This document shows, piece by piece, positions 16,285 to 25,809 of a DNA stretch of 64,000 nt. The stretch comes from Paenibacillus sp. URB8-2 (GTDB lineage: Bacteria; Bacillota; Bacilli; Paenibacillales; Paenibacillaceae). The position numbers and the translations under genes were made by a program. Each line of letters begins with the position of its first letter. The first letter of the stretch is position 1. Location of the stretch: positions 1,426,001 to 1,490,000 of the forward strand of contig NZ_AP023239.1 of the NCBI RefSeq assembly GCF_013393385.1, given 5' to 3'. The notes below the pieces were generated by a model that worked only from the letters and a program-made list of their open reading frames with translations, did not search any database and was not told where the DNA came from.

Positions 16285-17473
16285 GGTGATGATAGCCGAC
16301 GATGAGCCGCTGTTCCGTTATTACATGCGCAGCAAGCTGGACTGGAGCGGACACGGCTTTACGATTTGCTGCGAAGCCGCCAACGGCCGGGAAGCGCTGG
16401 AGGAGGCGAAACAGTACTTGCCCGATTTGGCGCTGATCGACATCAGCATGCCCTATATGAACGGTTTGGAGCTGGCCGAGAAGCTGAAGGTGAATGTGCC
16501 CGGACTGCTGATCGTTTTCGTAACCGGCCATAATGAATTTGAATACGCGCAGAGGGCGGTTCGGCTGGGTGTCCACGATTATCTGCTCAAGCCGTTCGAC
16601 CAGCGTGAGTTCGACTCCATGATGGGAAAAGTAAAAGAAACTCTGCGTCTTCGGGGGGGATTCATCCCATCGTATCGCGAAGCCGAAGGGAATGAGGCGT
16701 CTTTGCGTAACAATGTGGAGCAGGCAGCGCAGGAGGTCTTCGCGCTGTTCAATGAAGTCTCCACGCCTTCCGGACAAGGAACTTTACCGGTTCGGCATGA
16801 GTTTCATCCGGGAACCCACGAAACGCTTCTCATGGCGCTGAAGATGCGCGATCATGAGGCCGCTATGGACGAAATTGGCCGGACAATCGCTCTGTTTCGG
16901 CTTCAGCATACCGGGGACCGTTTTGCTTTTACCGTTCTGATGGGCTATGTCTCGTTGTGTCTGTCCCACGCGGGCGAAATCGGAATGAACCCGGAGAGCC
17001 TGTGGAAACCGACGGCTTCGCCGGAGCAGCGTCTTCGGGAAATGTCCTCCTGGGAGGAGATAGAGGACTGGATTGCCGGCCTGTACCATAAGGTCATCGA
17101 GTACAGGCCCGACGCGCGTCCGTCCAAATCGTATAATTTATTTATGGCCGCCAAAGATTATATTCACAGGAACTACTCCGATCCAGAGCTGACGGTGGAT
17201 CAGGTTGCAAGCGGCATGTATGTTGATTCCAGCTATTTGCGCAAGGTATTCCGCAAGGAAGGAGCCATTGCCGTTCTCGATTATATCACCTATACGCGGA
17301 TGAAGCAGGCCAAGGAGCTGCTGGCCGAAGGCAACGTCAAGCTGGCGGAAATCGCTGAAAAGGTAGGCTATGCCGACCCGAATTATTTCAGCAAAAGCTT
17401 TAAAAAGCATTACGGTATGCCTCCGTCGGAGTTCGAACAGCGGGAAATCCGCATTCGGCAGACCGGAAAATAG
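16271..17473 (+). CDS. AraC-type response regulator (YesN family, module 1)
   Basis: A 400-residue regulator. The receiver domain has acidic residues D10/D11, phospho-acceptor D57 in LIDISMP and conserved K in YLLKPFD. A variable middle region follows, then a C-terminal AraC double helix-turn-helix of ~100 residues ending KVGYADPNYFSKSFKKHYG. AAGGAGG precedes the start inside the kinase gene. On phosphorylation by the upstream kinase it would activate transport genes, most simply the binding-protein operon directly downstream. Confidence 0.94.
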   Translation: MAMYKVMIADDEPLFRYYMRSKLDWSGHGFTICCEAANGREALEEAKQYLPDLALIDISMPYMNGLELAEKLKVNVPGLLIVFVTGHNEFEYAQRAVRLGVHDYLLKPFDQREFDSMMGKVKETLRLRGGFIPSYREAEGNEASLRNNVEQAAQEVFALFNEVSTPSGQGTLPVRHEFHPGTHETLLMALKMRDHEAAMDEIGRTIALFRLQHTGDRFAFTVLMGYVSLCLSHAGEIGMNPESLWKPTASPEQRLREMSSWEEIEDWIAGLYHKVIEYRPDARPSKSYNLFMAAKDYIHRNYSDPELTVDQVASGMYVDSSYLRKVFRKEGAIAVLDYITYTRMKQAKELLAEGNVKLAEIAEKVGYADPNYFSKSFKKHYGMPPSEFEQREIRIRQTGK

Positions 17474-17493
17474 TTGTCTAAAGGCTATCAAGG

Positions 17494-17519
17494 AGCGGTC
17501 CGCACTGGACCGCTTTTTA
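17494..17519 (+). terminator. Terminator after the kinase/regulator pair
   Basis: AGCGGTCC and GGACCGCT form a perfect 8-bp stem with a 5-base loop, followed by TTTTT. It separates the two-component genes from the transporter operon, which therefore needs its own promoter. Confidence 0.88.
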
Positions 17520-17570
17520 CGATTCCCCCCGCATTGTCCCGTATATTACCGATTATGCCCGGTTTAACCC

Positions 17571-17630
17571 TTATCGGTCATAGCGGGCTTCTCTATAATA
17601 AGAGACATCAAGTAGCTGGAAGCGCTAACA
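17571..17630 (+). promoter_or_regulatory. Putative promoter and CcpA cre site ahead of the module 1 binding protein
   Basis: A perfect -10 TATAAT is at 17594-17599; the -35 region (TTATCG, 17571) is poor, as expected for an activator-dependent promoter. Eleven bases after the predicted start lies TGGAAGCGCTAACA (17617-17630), one mismatch from the CcpA cre consensus TGWAANCGNTNWCA. The arrangement predicts activation by the upstream regulator and repression by CcpA acting as a roadblock. Confidence 0.55.
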
Positions 17631-17690
17631 AAAAAGCGGTTTCAGAATGAGGATAAATTTTGAGAAGAAGAAAAAGAAAGGGGATTCAAT

Positions 17691-19016
17691 ATGAAACGGA
17701 AATATGTGAAAGCGCTTAGTGTGCTTGCTGCTCTATCCCTGACGATCTCGTTGACGGCTTGCGGAGGGAATAAATCGGACAATTCTGCCTCCTCTGCTAA
17801 CAGCGGCGGCGCAAGCGACGGAACGAAGAAGATTCAAATTAAGATATATGCCCAGCATTTTGACGAAGATACCGCCAAGCCTTTCGACTATGCGGTGGAA
17901 GAGCTGAAGAAAGAAATGCCGAATGTGGAAATTGTGCTGGATGAAGCAGTGCAGGACGGATATCAGAAATTGAAAACGTATGCTGCAACCGGTAACATGC
18001 CGGATATTTACGAGACGGACTGGATAACGCTCCAAACCTTTGCCAAGTCCAAGAACGTGGAGCTGCTCGACAGTTATCCGGAAACCGCCGATTTCAAATC
18101 CAAGCTGAACACCGGTCTGGAATCCCGTCTTACCGCTTCGGACGGACATGTGTACGCTTTCCCTTATACGGGAATTGAGTTCCAGCTCCTTTATTACAAC
18201 AAGGAAATCTTCCAAAAGGTCGGTATTCAGACGCCAATCAAAACGGTCGATCAGCTGGCCGATGCCGCCAAGAAGCTTTCCGCCGCGGGCTACACGCCAA
18301 TGGCCATCTTCGCCAAGGAAAAATGGATTACAACCGCCTTCTACGCCGGATTGGCAACACGGGAAGACGCTAATGGCTTCGGCGATCTGGAAGCGGGCAA
18401 GCCGGCCGCGCTGCCGCCGGCGTTTGTTACAGCCGCAGAGCAAATGAAAAAGCTGCAGGAAGCAGGGCTATTCGACGCCAATGCCACCAACACCAACTAT
18501 GACCAGGCTTCGTCCCAATTCTTTTCGGGCAAAGCGGCAATGTTCGTTAACGGCCAATGGGAGATTTACAGCAGCACGGAGAAGCTTGGCGACAAGGTAG
18601 ACTGGATGTACTGGCCGGCCAAGGATGAAGCGACCTATGACAGCAGCAAAGGCTTTATAAACGGTGCGGGCTCTCCCGGCGGATTCTCGGTGTCCCCAAG
18701 CAGCAAGAACAAGGAAACCGCCGTTAAAGTGGCAAGCTTCCTTGCGCAAAAATACAGCGAATACAAATATACCGTACTGGGCAGCCCGATCGTATCCGTC
18801 AAAGTTGATAAGCCAATGACCGGAGAAGTGCCTCCTATGATGAAGCGGATTGCGGATGAAGTTCTGCCGAATGTCAAGAGCTACGCGACAGCGGTTAACA
18901 ATGTGCAGATCAGAAATGTGATCGATGACAATACCCAGAACATGCTGGTCAGCGGCTTTACGGTGAAGCAATTTACAGATAATGTTAACCGGATTCTAGC
19001 CAAAGAGAATAAATAA
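17691..19016 (+). CDS. Sugar-binding lipoprotein of a CUT1 ABC transporter (module 1)
   Basis: 441 residues with a lipoprotein signal peptide whose lipobox ends LTAC (C24), then a Ser/Gly/Asn-rich linker. The family 1 binding-protein features include DIYETDWITLQTFAKS, VYAFPYTGIEFQLLYYNKE and AAMFVNGQWEIYS. AAAGGGGA precedes the ATG. A cre-like string (TGAAAGCGCTTAGT) also occurs just inside the coding start at 17707. It supplies ligand to the permeases at 19110 and 20019; the ligand is unknown and no glycosidase is encoded in this module. Confidence 0.93.
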   Translation: MKRKYVKALSVLAALSLTISLTACGGNKSDNSASSANSGGASDGTKKIQIKIYAQHFDEDTAKPFDYAVEELKKEMPNVEIVLDEAVQDGYQKLKTYAATGNMPDIYETDWITLQTFAKSKNVELLDSYPETADFKSKLNTGLESRLTASDGHVYAFPYTGIEFQLLYYNKEIFQKVGIQTPIKTVDQLADAAKKLSAAGYTPMAIFAKEKWITTAFYAGLATREDANGFGDLEAGKPAALPPAFVTAAEQMKKLQEAGLFDANATNTNYDQASSQFFSGKAAMFVNGQWEIYSSTEKLGDKVDWMYWPAKDEATYDSSKGFINGAGSPGGFSVSPSSKNKETAVKVASFLAQKYSEYKYTVLGSPIVSVKVDKPMTGEVPPMMKRIADEVLPNVKSYATAVNNVQIRNVIDDNTQNMLVSGFTVKQFTDNVNRILAKENK

Positions 19017-19040
19017 CGGGGTTCAAGAAAAGTCCGTGCG

Positions 19041-19080
19041 GAGCAGCCTCCGGCTTCCCTTGGGGAAAACGGGGCTGCTC
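19041..19080 (+). terminator. Intercistronic hairpin after the module 1 binding protein
   Basis: GAGCAGCC and GGCTGCTC form an 8-bp stem, with an inner TTCCC / GGGAA stem. No strong T-run follows (TTGCAAG), so it looks like a partial terminator or 3' stabiliser, as in the other two transporter operons. Confidence 0.6.
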
Positions 19081-19109
19081 TTGCAAGAAAAGGAGTGGAA
19101 TCATACTGC

Positions 19110-19985
19110 ATGAACAGATACTTAAGCAATAAAAAAGCCATTGGGCTGTTTTTGCTTCCGGCCCTGCTTATCTATAGCGTCGTCATTATTTACCCGGTGC
19201 TTCAGACCGTATACCGAAGCTTTTTCAACTGGGACGGGCTGAGCACGGCAACCTGGAATGGGCTTTCCAACTATAGAGATCTCTTGGAAGACCCTCTGCT
19301 TATTACTTCTCTTCGCAACGGCCTTCTCTTCGCGCTTGTGCTTGCGGTGTTTCAGATCGGACTGGGAACGGTGCTCGCACTGGCCTGCGCGGACCCGCGC
19401 ATCAAGGGACGCAAATTGCTGAAGACGTCCTATTTTATCCCGGTGGTGCTTTCCGTCACCGTTGTCTGCCAATTGTGGATTGCCATGTACGACCCGACTA
19501 ACGGGCTGATCAACCGTCTTTTTAACCTGCTGCATATTCCTTACCAGCAGAACTGGCTCACATCGCCGACTGTTTCCATTATTGCGATTGCGTTCGTCAA
19601 TGCATGGCAGTTCATGGGATATCAGTTCAGCCTTCTGTACGCGGGCGTCAAGTCCATTCCCGAACAGTACATGGAAGCGGCTACGATTGACGGCTGCTCC
19701 AAATGGATGGCGCACCGCAAGGTGACCATTCCTCTGATGAAGGAAAACTACAAGTTCTGTCTGATCGTTGCGATTACCTCCGGGATCGGAGCGTTTGTGC
19801 AGATGCTGATAATGACAAGCGGCGGACCGGGAACGAGCAACTATACCCTGACTTACATGATTTACCGCTATGCCTTTATGGAGAGCAACTATGGCTATGC
19901 CTGCGCCGTTTCCGTTGTGCTGGTCGCCTTGTCCCTCTTGGCAACAATGATTATCAATAAGACGTTTGACCGGAACGAAGCGTAA
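19110..19985 (+). CDS. Sugar ABC transporter permease, MalF type (module 1)
   Basis: 291 residues from the ATG at 19110. A GTG at 19095 is rejected as start because it overlaps the AAAGGAGTGG ribosome binding site. Six hydrophobic spans are apparent, beginning FLLPALLIYSVVIIYPVLQ. The ATPase-contact loop is MEAATIDGCSKWMAHRKV followed by IPLM. It forms the channel with the next gene. Confidence 0.92.
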   Translation: MNRYLSNKKAIGLFLLPALLIYSVVIIYPVLQTVYRSFFNWDGLSTATWNGLSNYRDLLEDPLLITSLRNGLLFALVLAVFQIGLGTVLALACADPRIKGRKLLKTSYFIPVVLSVTVVCQLWIAMYDPTNGLINRLFNLLHIPYQQNWLTSPTVSIIAIAFVNAWQFMGYQFSLLYAGVKSIPEQYMEAATIDGCSKWMAHRKVTIPLMKENYKFCLIVAITSGIGAFVQMLIMTSGGPGTSNYTLTYMIYRYAFMESNYGYACAVSVVLVALSLLATMIINKTFDRNEA

Positions 19986-20018
19986 ATAGAGCGTTGTCCG
20001 GCAAGGAAGGAGTGCTAT

Positions 20019-20846
20019 ATGAATAAGCTGAGAGCGGTTCTGGTTCAGACTCCGCTATGGATCTATTTTGTGATTTCCGTCTACCCTCTGGTATGGATGA
20101 TTTCTTATTCGCTTAAAAACAACGATGAGATTTTCGTTACCAATCCGTTTGGCTTTCCGACGCATTTCAGAATCGAGAATTATATTGCAGCCTGGTCGCA
20201 GTTCAATATTCCGCGCTATTTTATCAACAGCTTTATCGTCTCATCCATTTCCACATTGCTGATTATTGTGCTGGCCCTGATGTTCTCGTTCGCTATCGCA
20301 AGAATGCGCTGGAAATTCCGCGAGAGCGTCAGATTGTATATGACAATCGGCATGTTCATGCCTCTTCAGGTCATTATGATTCCCCTCGCCATTCTGGTTC
20401 GCGATTTCCATTTGACGAATACCTACGGCGCGCTGATCGTTCCTTATGTCGCCATCGGCTTGCCCTTCTCCTGCCTGATATTCTACGGCTTCATGAAAGG
20501 CATCCCCGGCGAACTAGAGGAATCGGCCTGCATGGACGGCGCGAATATTTACCGGATGTTTCTCCAGATCATCGTGCCGGTTGTAACTCCCGCCATCGCT
20601 ACCGTTGCCATTTTCCAATTCTTAAGCAACTGGAACGAATTCATGCTCGCCTATATTCTGATTTCCGACGAAGCGATGAAGACGCTCCCGCTCGGTCTGC
20701 TCTTCTTCCAGGGGCAATACAGCACCGATTGGGGCGGCATGGGCGCGGTTATGACGATTGCGAGTCTGCCGATGGTCATTGTCTATCTGTTCTTCAGCGA
20801 ACAGGTCGAGAACGCTATGACGGTCGGATCGGCGGTAAAAGGGTAA
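20019..20846 (+). CDS. Sugar ABC transporter permease, MalG type (module 1)
   Basis: 275 residues with an AAGGAGTG ribosome binding site. The coupling loop is LEESACMDGANIYRMF followed by a conserved proline, and the protein ends with the typical MTVGSAVKG. It is the partner of the preceding permease. No ATPase is encoded here, again implying a shared one. The operon ends at the terminator at 21012; between 20847 and 21011 nothing convincing was found. Confidence 0.92.
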   Translation: MNKLRAVLVQTPLWIYFVISVYPLVWMISYSLKNNDEIFVTNPFGFPTHFRIENYIAAWSQFNIPRYFINSFIVSSISTLLIIVLALMFSFAIARMRWKFRESVRLYMTIGMFMPLQVIMIPLAILVRDFHLTNTYGALIVPYVAIGLPFSCLIFYGFMKGIPGELEESACMDGANIYRMFLQIIVPVVTPAIATVAIFQFLSNWNEFMLAYILISDEAMKTLPLGLLFFQGQYSTDWGGMGAVMTIASLPMVIVYLFFSEQVENAMTVGSAVKG

Positions 20847-21011
20847 TCATTCAGGGACTCATGAAGCCTGGCTTTATAATTCCTACGGTGAAAAATGCTG
20901 GCGGCTGCCGCGGCCTCGCTGGCAGCTTTCGGCGGCACCTTTGATCCCTGAAACGCGATAACCGGGCGTGTTCTGGTAATAGCCGTGCTGGTGCTCCATC
21001 GCGGTTTCATA

Positions 21012-21056
21012 ATAACGGATGTCAGTCCCCAGGGACAGGCGTCCGTTATTTTTTTG
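21012..21056 (+). terminator. Terminator between module 1 and module 2
   Basis: AATAACGGA and TCCGTTATT form a 9-bp outer stem, with an inner GTCCC / GGGAC stem, directly followed by a run of T. Its end is only about 20 bases before the next kinase start codon. Confidence 0.85.
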
Positions 21057-21077
21057 TAACCGTTTCAATCATTTGAG

Positions 21078-22874
21078 ATGTATACTTTAAAGAAAATTCA
21101 ATCTGGCCTGAAAAGCGAGGCGAAGCCCATTTATAAGAAAAGCCTGTTTATTAAGCTGCTGGTCTGGATGCTGCTGGTGACGACCATTCCCTTTATTTTG
21201 TCCAATATTATTTCCTACAGGTCAAGTTACCGGTCGCTTCAAAATCAAGTCATTGAGTTAAACCGCGGTACGCTGTTGATCGGTATGGAGAATATGAAAA
21301 AGTATCTGCAGGAATTAAATCTGATGTCGGTGTCATGGTATTCCGGAGAGGATATGGCCGCCTTGAGCAGGAAAAATACGGATGTTTACGAGCGATATAC
21401 CTTTATCCAGAGAAATCTGTCCGATTTATACAGCCGGCGTCATGAAATCAAAATCGTCAACTTCTACAGTGCAGATGCCGAACAGCAGTACGAGTCGGAT
21501 GATTCCATTTCTTATGATGCTCTTGGCGACGTTCTCCCGCCCGCTGATATGCGTCAGTGGGACAGGTTGCCCGGCTATGAAGTGCGGCAGCTTGGGGGCG
21601 AGCGGCTTCTGGCTGTCCATAAAAAGCTGATTGATTATCCCAAATCCACATTGCTGGGATTGCTATCCATTTATGTTTCTTTGGATGAAGTCGAAAGCTT
21701 GAACCAGCTTCTTTTCGATCGTTCCCTTGAAACTATGTTTATGTATATCAATACCGATAACCAACTGCTGTATACCTCGTCGGCTTCGCTGCCCAGTCCA
21801 AAGTGGATGGGTGAGAACGTCATTGCTACAGATAACGATACAGCCAAGCAGGGATATTGGTTCGGAGAATGGGAAGGAAAACAAGGGGTATATGTATATG
21901 CAAGCGATCATTATCTGGATCTTCCCCTGACGATCATCAAATTTATTCCATCGACGGTCATGAACGAGTCGGCCAAGCAGACGCTGAGCCGGTCGATCGC
22001 AATTCAGCTGGTTGCCCTGGTCTGTATCGTAATATTGGCCTTTGTTCTTTCCTATTCCACCATTGTGCCCATAAAGCGTCTTGTGCGGAGTATTTCCTAT
22101 GTGGAGCTCGGGATTTTTGATATTGCCCCCACCGTCAGCCGCGAGGACGAGCTTGGCATTCTGGAGCGCCGGTTTGAACTGATGGTGCATAATTTGAAAA
22201 GGTTAATTGTCAACGAGTATCAGCAGAAGCTGGAAATCTCGACGGCGAGGTTAAAAATGCTTCAGGCGCAGATCAATCCCCATTTTCTGTATAACGCGCT
22301 CCAGTCCATTTCGACTGAGGCGATGCGGCATCAAGCCGAGGAGGTCAGCGACCGGATCACCGAGCTGGGGTTTATTTTGAGGTACAGTATGGATATGAGC
22401 AAGGAGACCGTCCCGCTTGAGCAGGAACTTGACCATATCGGGCATTATCTCTCCCTTCAGGAGAACCGGTTCAGAAAAAAACTCACTTACCAGATTTCCT
22501 GCGACCCAGCCGCTCTTTCCGCCATTGTACCGAAAATGATTCTTCAGCCGATTGTAGAAAACAGCATTATTCATGGAATTGAAAACGGCACAGGCAAGGG
22601 CAGAATTGAGGTTGACATTAAACGGGACTCCAGACTTGTGATAAGCATCAGTGATAATGGAAAAGGAATGAAGCACGAGGAGATCGAAGCCATGAAAGCG
22701 CGTTATGCCAAGCATAAGGTGCTGGAGCAGGATGAGGGCGGTATCGGCTTGATGAATGTGTTACAGCGGTTGTGGCTTCAATTTGGCGACGATTTCCACT
22801 GGGAAATGACAAGCCTCCCGTACGAGAAAACGCAAATTCGGCTTATGATTCACTTTAAGGAGGAAGAGGCATGA
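21078..22874 (+). CDS. YesM-type sensor histidine kinase (module 2)
   Basis: 598 residues. First span ~26-46, extracellular sensor region to ~305, second span ~310-332, HAMP-like region, phospho-acceptor H402 in QINPHFLYNALQS, then the ATPase domain with NSIIHGIEN and SDNGKGM. The start at 21078 has no clear ribosome binding site (only TTTGAG), and an in-frame stop lies just upstream, so no earlier start exists; the next internal Met (31) is already in the first span. It likely senses the substrate of the transporter at 24518-27648. Confidence 0.91.
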   Translation: MYTLKKIQSGLKSEAKPIYKKSLFIKLLVWMLLVTTIPFILSNIISYRSSYRSLQNQVIELNRGTLLIGMENMKKYLQELNLMSVSWYSGEDMAALSRKNTDVYERYTFIQRNLSDLYSRRHEIKIVNFYSADAEQQYESDDSISYDALGDVLPPADMRQWDRLPGYEVRQLGGERLLAVHKKLIDYPKSTLLGLLSIYVSLDEVESLNQLLFDRSLETMFMYINTDNQLLYTSSASLPSPKWMGENVIATDNDTAKQGYWFGEWEGKQGVYVYASDHYLDLPLTIIKFIPSTVMNESAKQTLSRSIAIQLVALVCIVILAFVLSYSTIVPIKRLVRSISYVELGIFDIAPTVSREDELGILERRFELMVHNLKRLIVNEYQQKLEISTARLKMLQAQINPHFLYNALQSISTEAMRHQAEEVSDRITELGFILRYSMDMSKETVPLEQELDHIGHYLSLQENRFRKKLTYQISCDPAALSAIVPKMILQPIVENSIIHGIENGTGKGRIEVDIKRDSRLVISISDNGKGMKHEEIEAMKARYAKHKVLEQDEGGIGLMNVLQRLWLQFGDDFHWEMTSLPYEKTQIRLMIHFKEEEA

Positions 22875-24415
22875 AAGTATTGATTGTTGACGACGAGGAA
22901 CATGTTAGAGAAGGGATCGAGCTTTCGGTGTCATGGGAAAAGTTCGGCGTTAAAGAAAGGCTTTTGGCGGACAATGGGATCGAGGCTCTTGATCTGATCA
23001 GGCTTCATCATCCGGCGGTTGTCTTTTGCGATATGAAAATGCCCGTAATGAACGGAATCGAGCTGCTTGAGAAAATTAGGGAAGAAGAACTAAATACTCA
23101 GGTCATTGTGGTAAGCGGGTACAGCGATTTCGAATTTACCCGGGCTGCGATCAAGGCCAATGGAATCGATTACATTCTTAAGCCCATTCGAAGAAAAGAA
23201 ATGGAGGAAGCACTGCAAAGGGCCGTTGACGCCTGGTACAAACTGGAGAACAGAAAACAGGCGGAAGTCCGGCTTGGGGCTATTGTCCGGAAAGCGGATG
23301 CTTTGCTCGAAGAGGAAAAAATTGTGGCGTTGGCAAAAGGCGATCGCTCTCCTGTAAACGCAGTCAAAAAAATGTTCGGAAGAATCGGGCTGCCGGAGTC
23401 TCCCTTGAACATCGTGATGATTCTGCCAAAAAACAGGCTGGATATCGTAAGCAATCGTTTCATGATGGACGATCAGCTGTTTTTCTTCGCCATAAATAAC
23501 ATCGTTTTGGATGCGATGGGTAAAGACAGGCCTTGCTATCTGTGCAGATTGGATGAATACCAATGGCTGCTTATTACAGCGATCCAAGGGAAGGATTTGG
23601 CTTTATATCTGAACCGGGTGAGACGGGCTTGGAAAGACACACTCGGTCTAGAGGTGCTGGTTGGTGAATGCAAGCAGCTTTATGCGCTAGAGAATATTTC
23701 CGAGGGCGTGGGAGAGGCCAGAAAAGAACTGCTGAACAGCAATGTGTTCTCCGGCAAACCGAAGGCATCAAATTATGCGGATGTGCAAGAGCCTGGAATG
23801 AAGAACCATTTGCTTCTGCTCAAGAATGCCATTGAAACGGGGAACAAGCATCTGGTCTCCGAGATCGTGAAATCCTATGCGGACAGCTTGTGCGCGGCGG
23901 GAGTGCTGCCATTGAAAGAATTGCAGCTCTGCTCGATGGAGGCGAATTTGCTGCTCGGGCGATTGAGCGCCAAACAGAAGGAAACGCTCCCGATTCTCTA
24001 TTTGCCTTTGTGGATCAGCGAACTCAATGAATGGAAAAAGATGCTCGTTCAACAAATCTGGCTTTTAATGGAAAGCATGAGCAAACAGCCTGCTCCCGGT
24101 TATGGAGGAATTGAAGAGATCCGCGACTATTTGCATGCGCATTTTGAGGAAGATATTTCGTTGACCGTACTATCGGAGAAGTTTCATTTCAGCCCCCAAT
24201 ATATATCCAAAAAGTTCAAGGAGATCTGTCATTCCACCATTATTACCTATTTGACGGAGCTTCGGATCGGGAAAGCGAAAACGTTGCTCCGCAATACCCA
24301 GCTAAGCGTTTCGGAGATCGCCAGCCAGGTCGGCTATGCGGACGAAAATTATTTCAGCAAAGCTTTTAAAAAGCAGGTGGGCCTTTCTCCGCTTCTTTAC
24401 CGGAAGACAGATTAA
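22871..24415 (+). CDS. AraC-type response regulator (YesN family, module 2)
   Basis: 514 residues; overlaps the kinase by ATGA with AAGGAGGAAGAGG upstream. The receiver has D7/D8, phospho-acceptor D54 in VVFCDMKMP and K in YILKPIRRK. A ~270-residue middle section of unclear fold separates it from the C-terminal AraC DNA-binding domain (LSEKFHFSPQYISKKFKE through VGYADENYFSKAFKKQVG). It is longer than the module 1 regulator, the difference being in the middle region. It probably activates the binding-protein operon 100 bases downstream. Confidence 0.94.
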   Translation: MKVLIVDDEEHVREGIELSVSWEKFGVKERLLADNGIEALDLIRLHHPAVVFCDMKMPVMNGIELLEKIREEELNTQVIVVSGYSDFEFTRAAIKANGIDYILKPIRRKEMEEALQRAVDAWYKLENRKQAEVRLGAIVRKADALLEEEKIVALAKGDRSPVNAVKKMFGRIGLPESPLNIVMILPKNRLDIVSNRFMMDDQLFFFAINNIVLDAMGKDRPCYLCRLDEYQWLLITAIQGKDLALYLNRVRRAWKDTLGLEVLVGECKQLYALENISEGVGEARKELLNSNVFSGKPKASNYADVQEPGMKNHLLLLKNAIETGNKHLVSEIVKSYADSLCAAGVLPLKELQLCSMEANLLLGRLSAKQKETLPILYLPLWISELNEWKKMLVQQIWLLMESMSKQPAPGYGGIEEIRDYLHAHFEEDISLTVLSEKFHFSPQYISKKFKEICHSTIITYLTELRIGKAKTLLRNTQLSVSEIASQVGYADENYFSKAFKKQVGLSPLLYRKTD

Positions 24416-24458
24416 AATATTACCCGCAGAGGCGAGCATTTTCCCTCCAAGCCAGAAA

Positions 24459-24472
24459 TGAAAGCGGTTAAT
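24459..24472 (+). promoter_or_regulatory. Possible CcpA cre site ahead of the module 2 binding protein
   Basis: TGAAAGCGGTTAAT matches the core of the CcpA consensus (TGWAANCGNT) with mismatches only in the last two positions. It lies 46 bases before the binding-protein ATG, in the same relative place as the better site in module 1. Confidence 0.4.
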
Positions 24473-24517
24473 ATTAAGCTGTTAAAACAAACCACTACTG
24501 CTTAAGGGGGAAACAGA

Positions 24518-25786
24518 ATGAACAAATGGTTATCAAGCCTGGCCATAATCGCTTTGACCGGAACGCTGCTGGTTGGGTGCGGCAGTAATGCCGCGGAGAA
24601 CGCCTCCTCCGGAGAAGGCGGGAATAGCGGCAAGATCACCTTGAAGCTGCTGCAGAACAAGCCGGAAATTGCGGATAAGCTGAAGCAGATGCTGGCCGAT
24701 TACCACAAGGTAAATCCGAACGTTACCATTGAACCTGAGGTTACGGCCGATGTGCCTACGCGGCTTAAAACGATGTTTGCTTCAGGCGATGAGCCGGACA
24801 TCTTTACGATGAAGGGCTATGCGGACATGAAGAACTGGCAGGAGAAGCTGGCAGATCTATCCGGCGAGCCGTGGGTGGAGGATGTCCTGCCGGCCGCCGA
24901 GCCGGGCATGACCATCGACGGTAAGAAATACGGCTTCCCGCTCGCTATTGAAGGCTATGGATTTGTTTATAACAAGGTACTGTTCGCCAAAGCGGGTATC
25001 GACAAGGTACCGACCACACTGACCGAGCTTAAAGAAGTGAACGAGAAGCTGAAGGCCGCAGGCATTACTTCGTACGCCGAGGCCTATCGGGAAAACTGGC
25101 CGCTCGGACAGCACTTGTTCAGTCTTCCTTTCTCCTATGAACCCGACCCGGAGGGTTTTGCCAAGAAGCTGAACGAGGGAACGGCCCAAGTCAAAGACAG
25201 TCCCTATATGAAAGGATTCTTTGATGTTCTCGACATGACTGTCAACTACGGAAAGGGCCAGGATTCGCTTGGACTCAGCTATGATGCCGAGGTGGCGAGC
25301 TTCGCATCCGGCAAATCGGCCATGATGCAGCAGGGCGTATGGGTTCTCCAGCCTGTAATGAAGATCAATGCGAACATCCAGATGGGCATGTTCGCCATCC
25401 CGCTGACGGATAATCCGGAGGAAACCAAATTGCCTGTAAGCGTACCGAACTACTATGTCGTAAACAAAAACTCCAAGCACTTGGACGAAGTCAAGAAGTT
25501 TCTGGCATGGGTGCACGATAACGGACAAAAATACCTGGTGGAATCGTTCCAGTTCACTCCGGCCTTCACCAGCATGAAAGCCACCGCAGACCTGGGGCCT
25601 CTGGCTGAGGATATGGGCAGATATGTAGCAGAGAACAAGACGCTGCCTTGGGCGTTCGCCCTGTGGCCTAACGGGGGCATCCGGGAGCAATTTGTGAAGC
25701 CGCTGCAGCAATATATCGCTGGTCAAATGACCAAAGAAGAGGCGCTTGAGGATTTGCAGAAATCCTGGACCGCGGCCGTAGATTAA
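24518..25786 (+). CDS. Sugar-binding lipoprotein of a CUT1 ABC transporter (module 2)
   Basis: 422 residues with lipobox LVGC (C21) and a Gly/Ser/Asn-rich linker. Typical features are VTADVPTRLKTMFASGDEP, a KYGFPLAIEGYGFVYNK hinge and SAMMQQGVWVL. AAGGGGG precedes the ATG. Since the operon ends in a GH13 glucosidase, the ligand is probably a gluco-oligosaccharide such as maltose or isomaltose oligomers; that is inferred from the neighbour. Confidence 0.93.
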   Translation: MNKWLSSLAIIALTGTLLVGCGSNAAENASSGEGGNSGKITLKLLQNKPEIADKLKQMLADYHKVNPNVTIEPEVTADVPTRLKTMFASGDEPDIFTMKGYADMKNWQEKLADLSGEPWVEDVLPAAEPGMTIDGKKYGFPLAIEGYGFVYNKVLFAKAGIDKVPTTLTELKEVNEKLKAAGITSYAEAYRENWPLGQHLFSLPFSYEPDPEGFAKKLNEGTAQVKDSPYMKGFFDVLDMTVNYGKGQDSLGLSYDAEVASFASGKSAMMQQGVWVLQPVMKINANIQMGMFAIPLTDNPEETKLPVSVPNYYVVNKNSKHLDEVKKFLAWVHDNGQKYLVESFQFTPAFTSMKATADLGPLAEDMGRYVAENKTLPWAFALWPNGGIREQFVKPLQQYIAGQMTKEEALEDLQKSWTAAVD

Positions 25787-25809
25787 TAACCGTCGTTTGA
25801 TACAGGAGA

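Noticed and set aside
20883..21068. Minus-strand reading frame of 61 codons between module 1 and module 2
   Set aside because: No ribosome binding site, it runs across the plus-strand terminator, and the translation matches no family I know.
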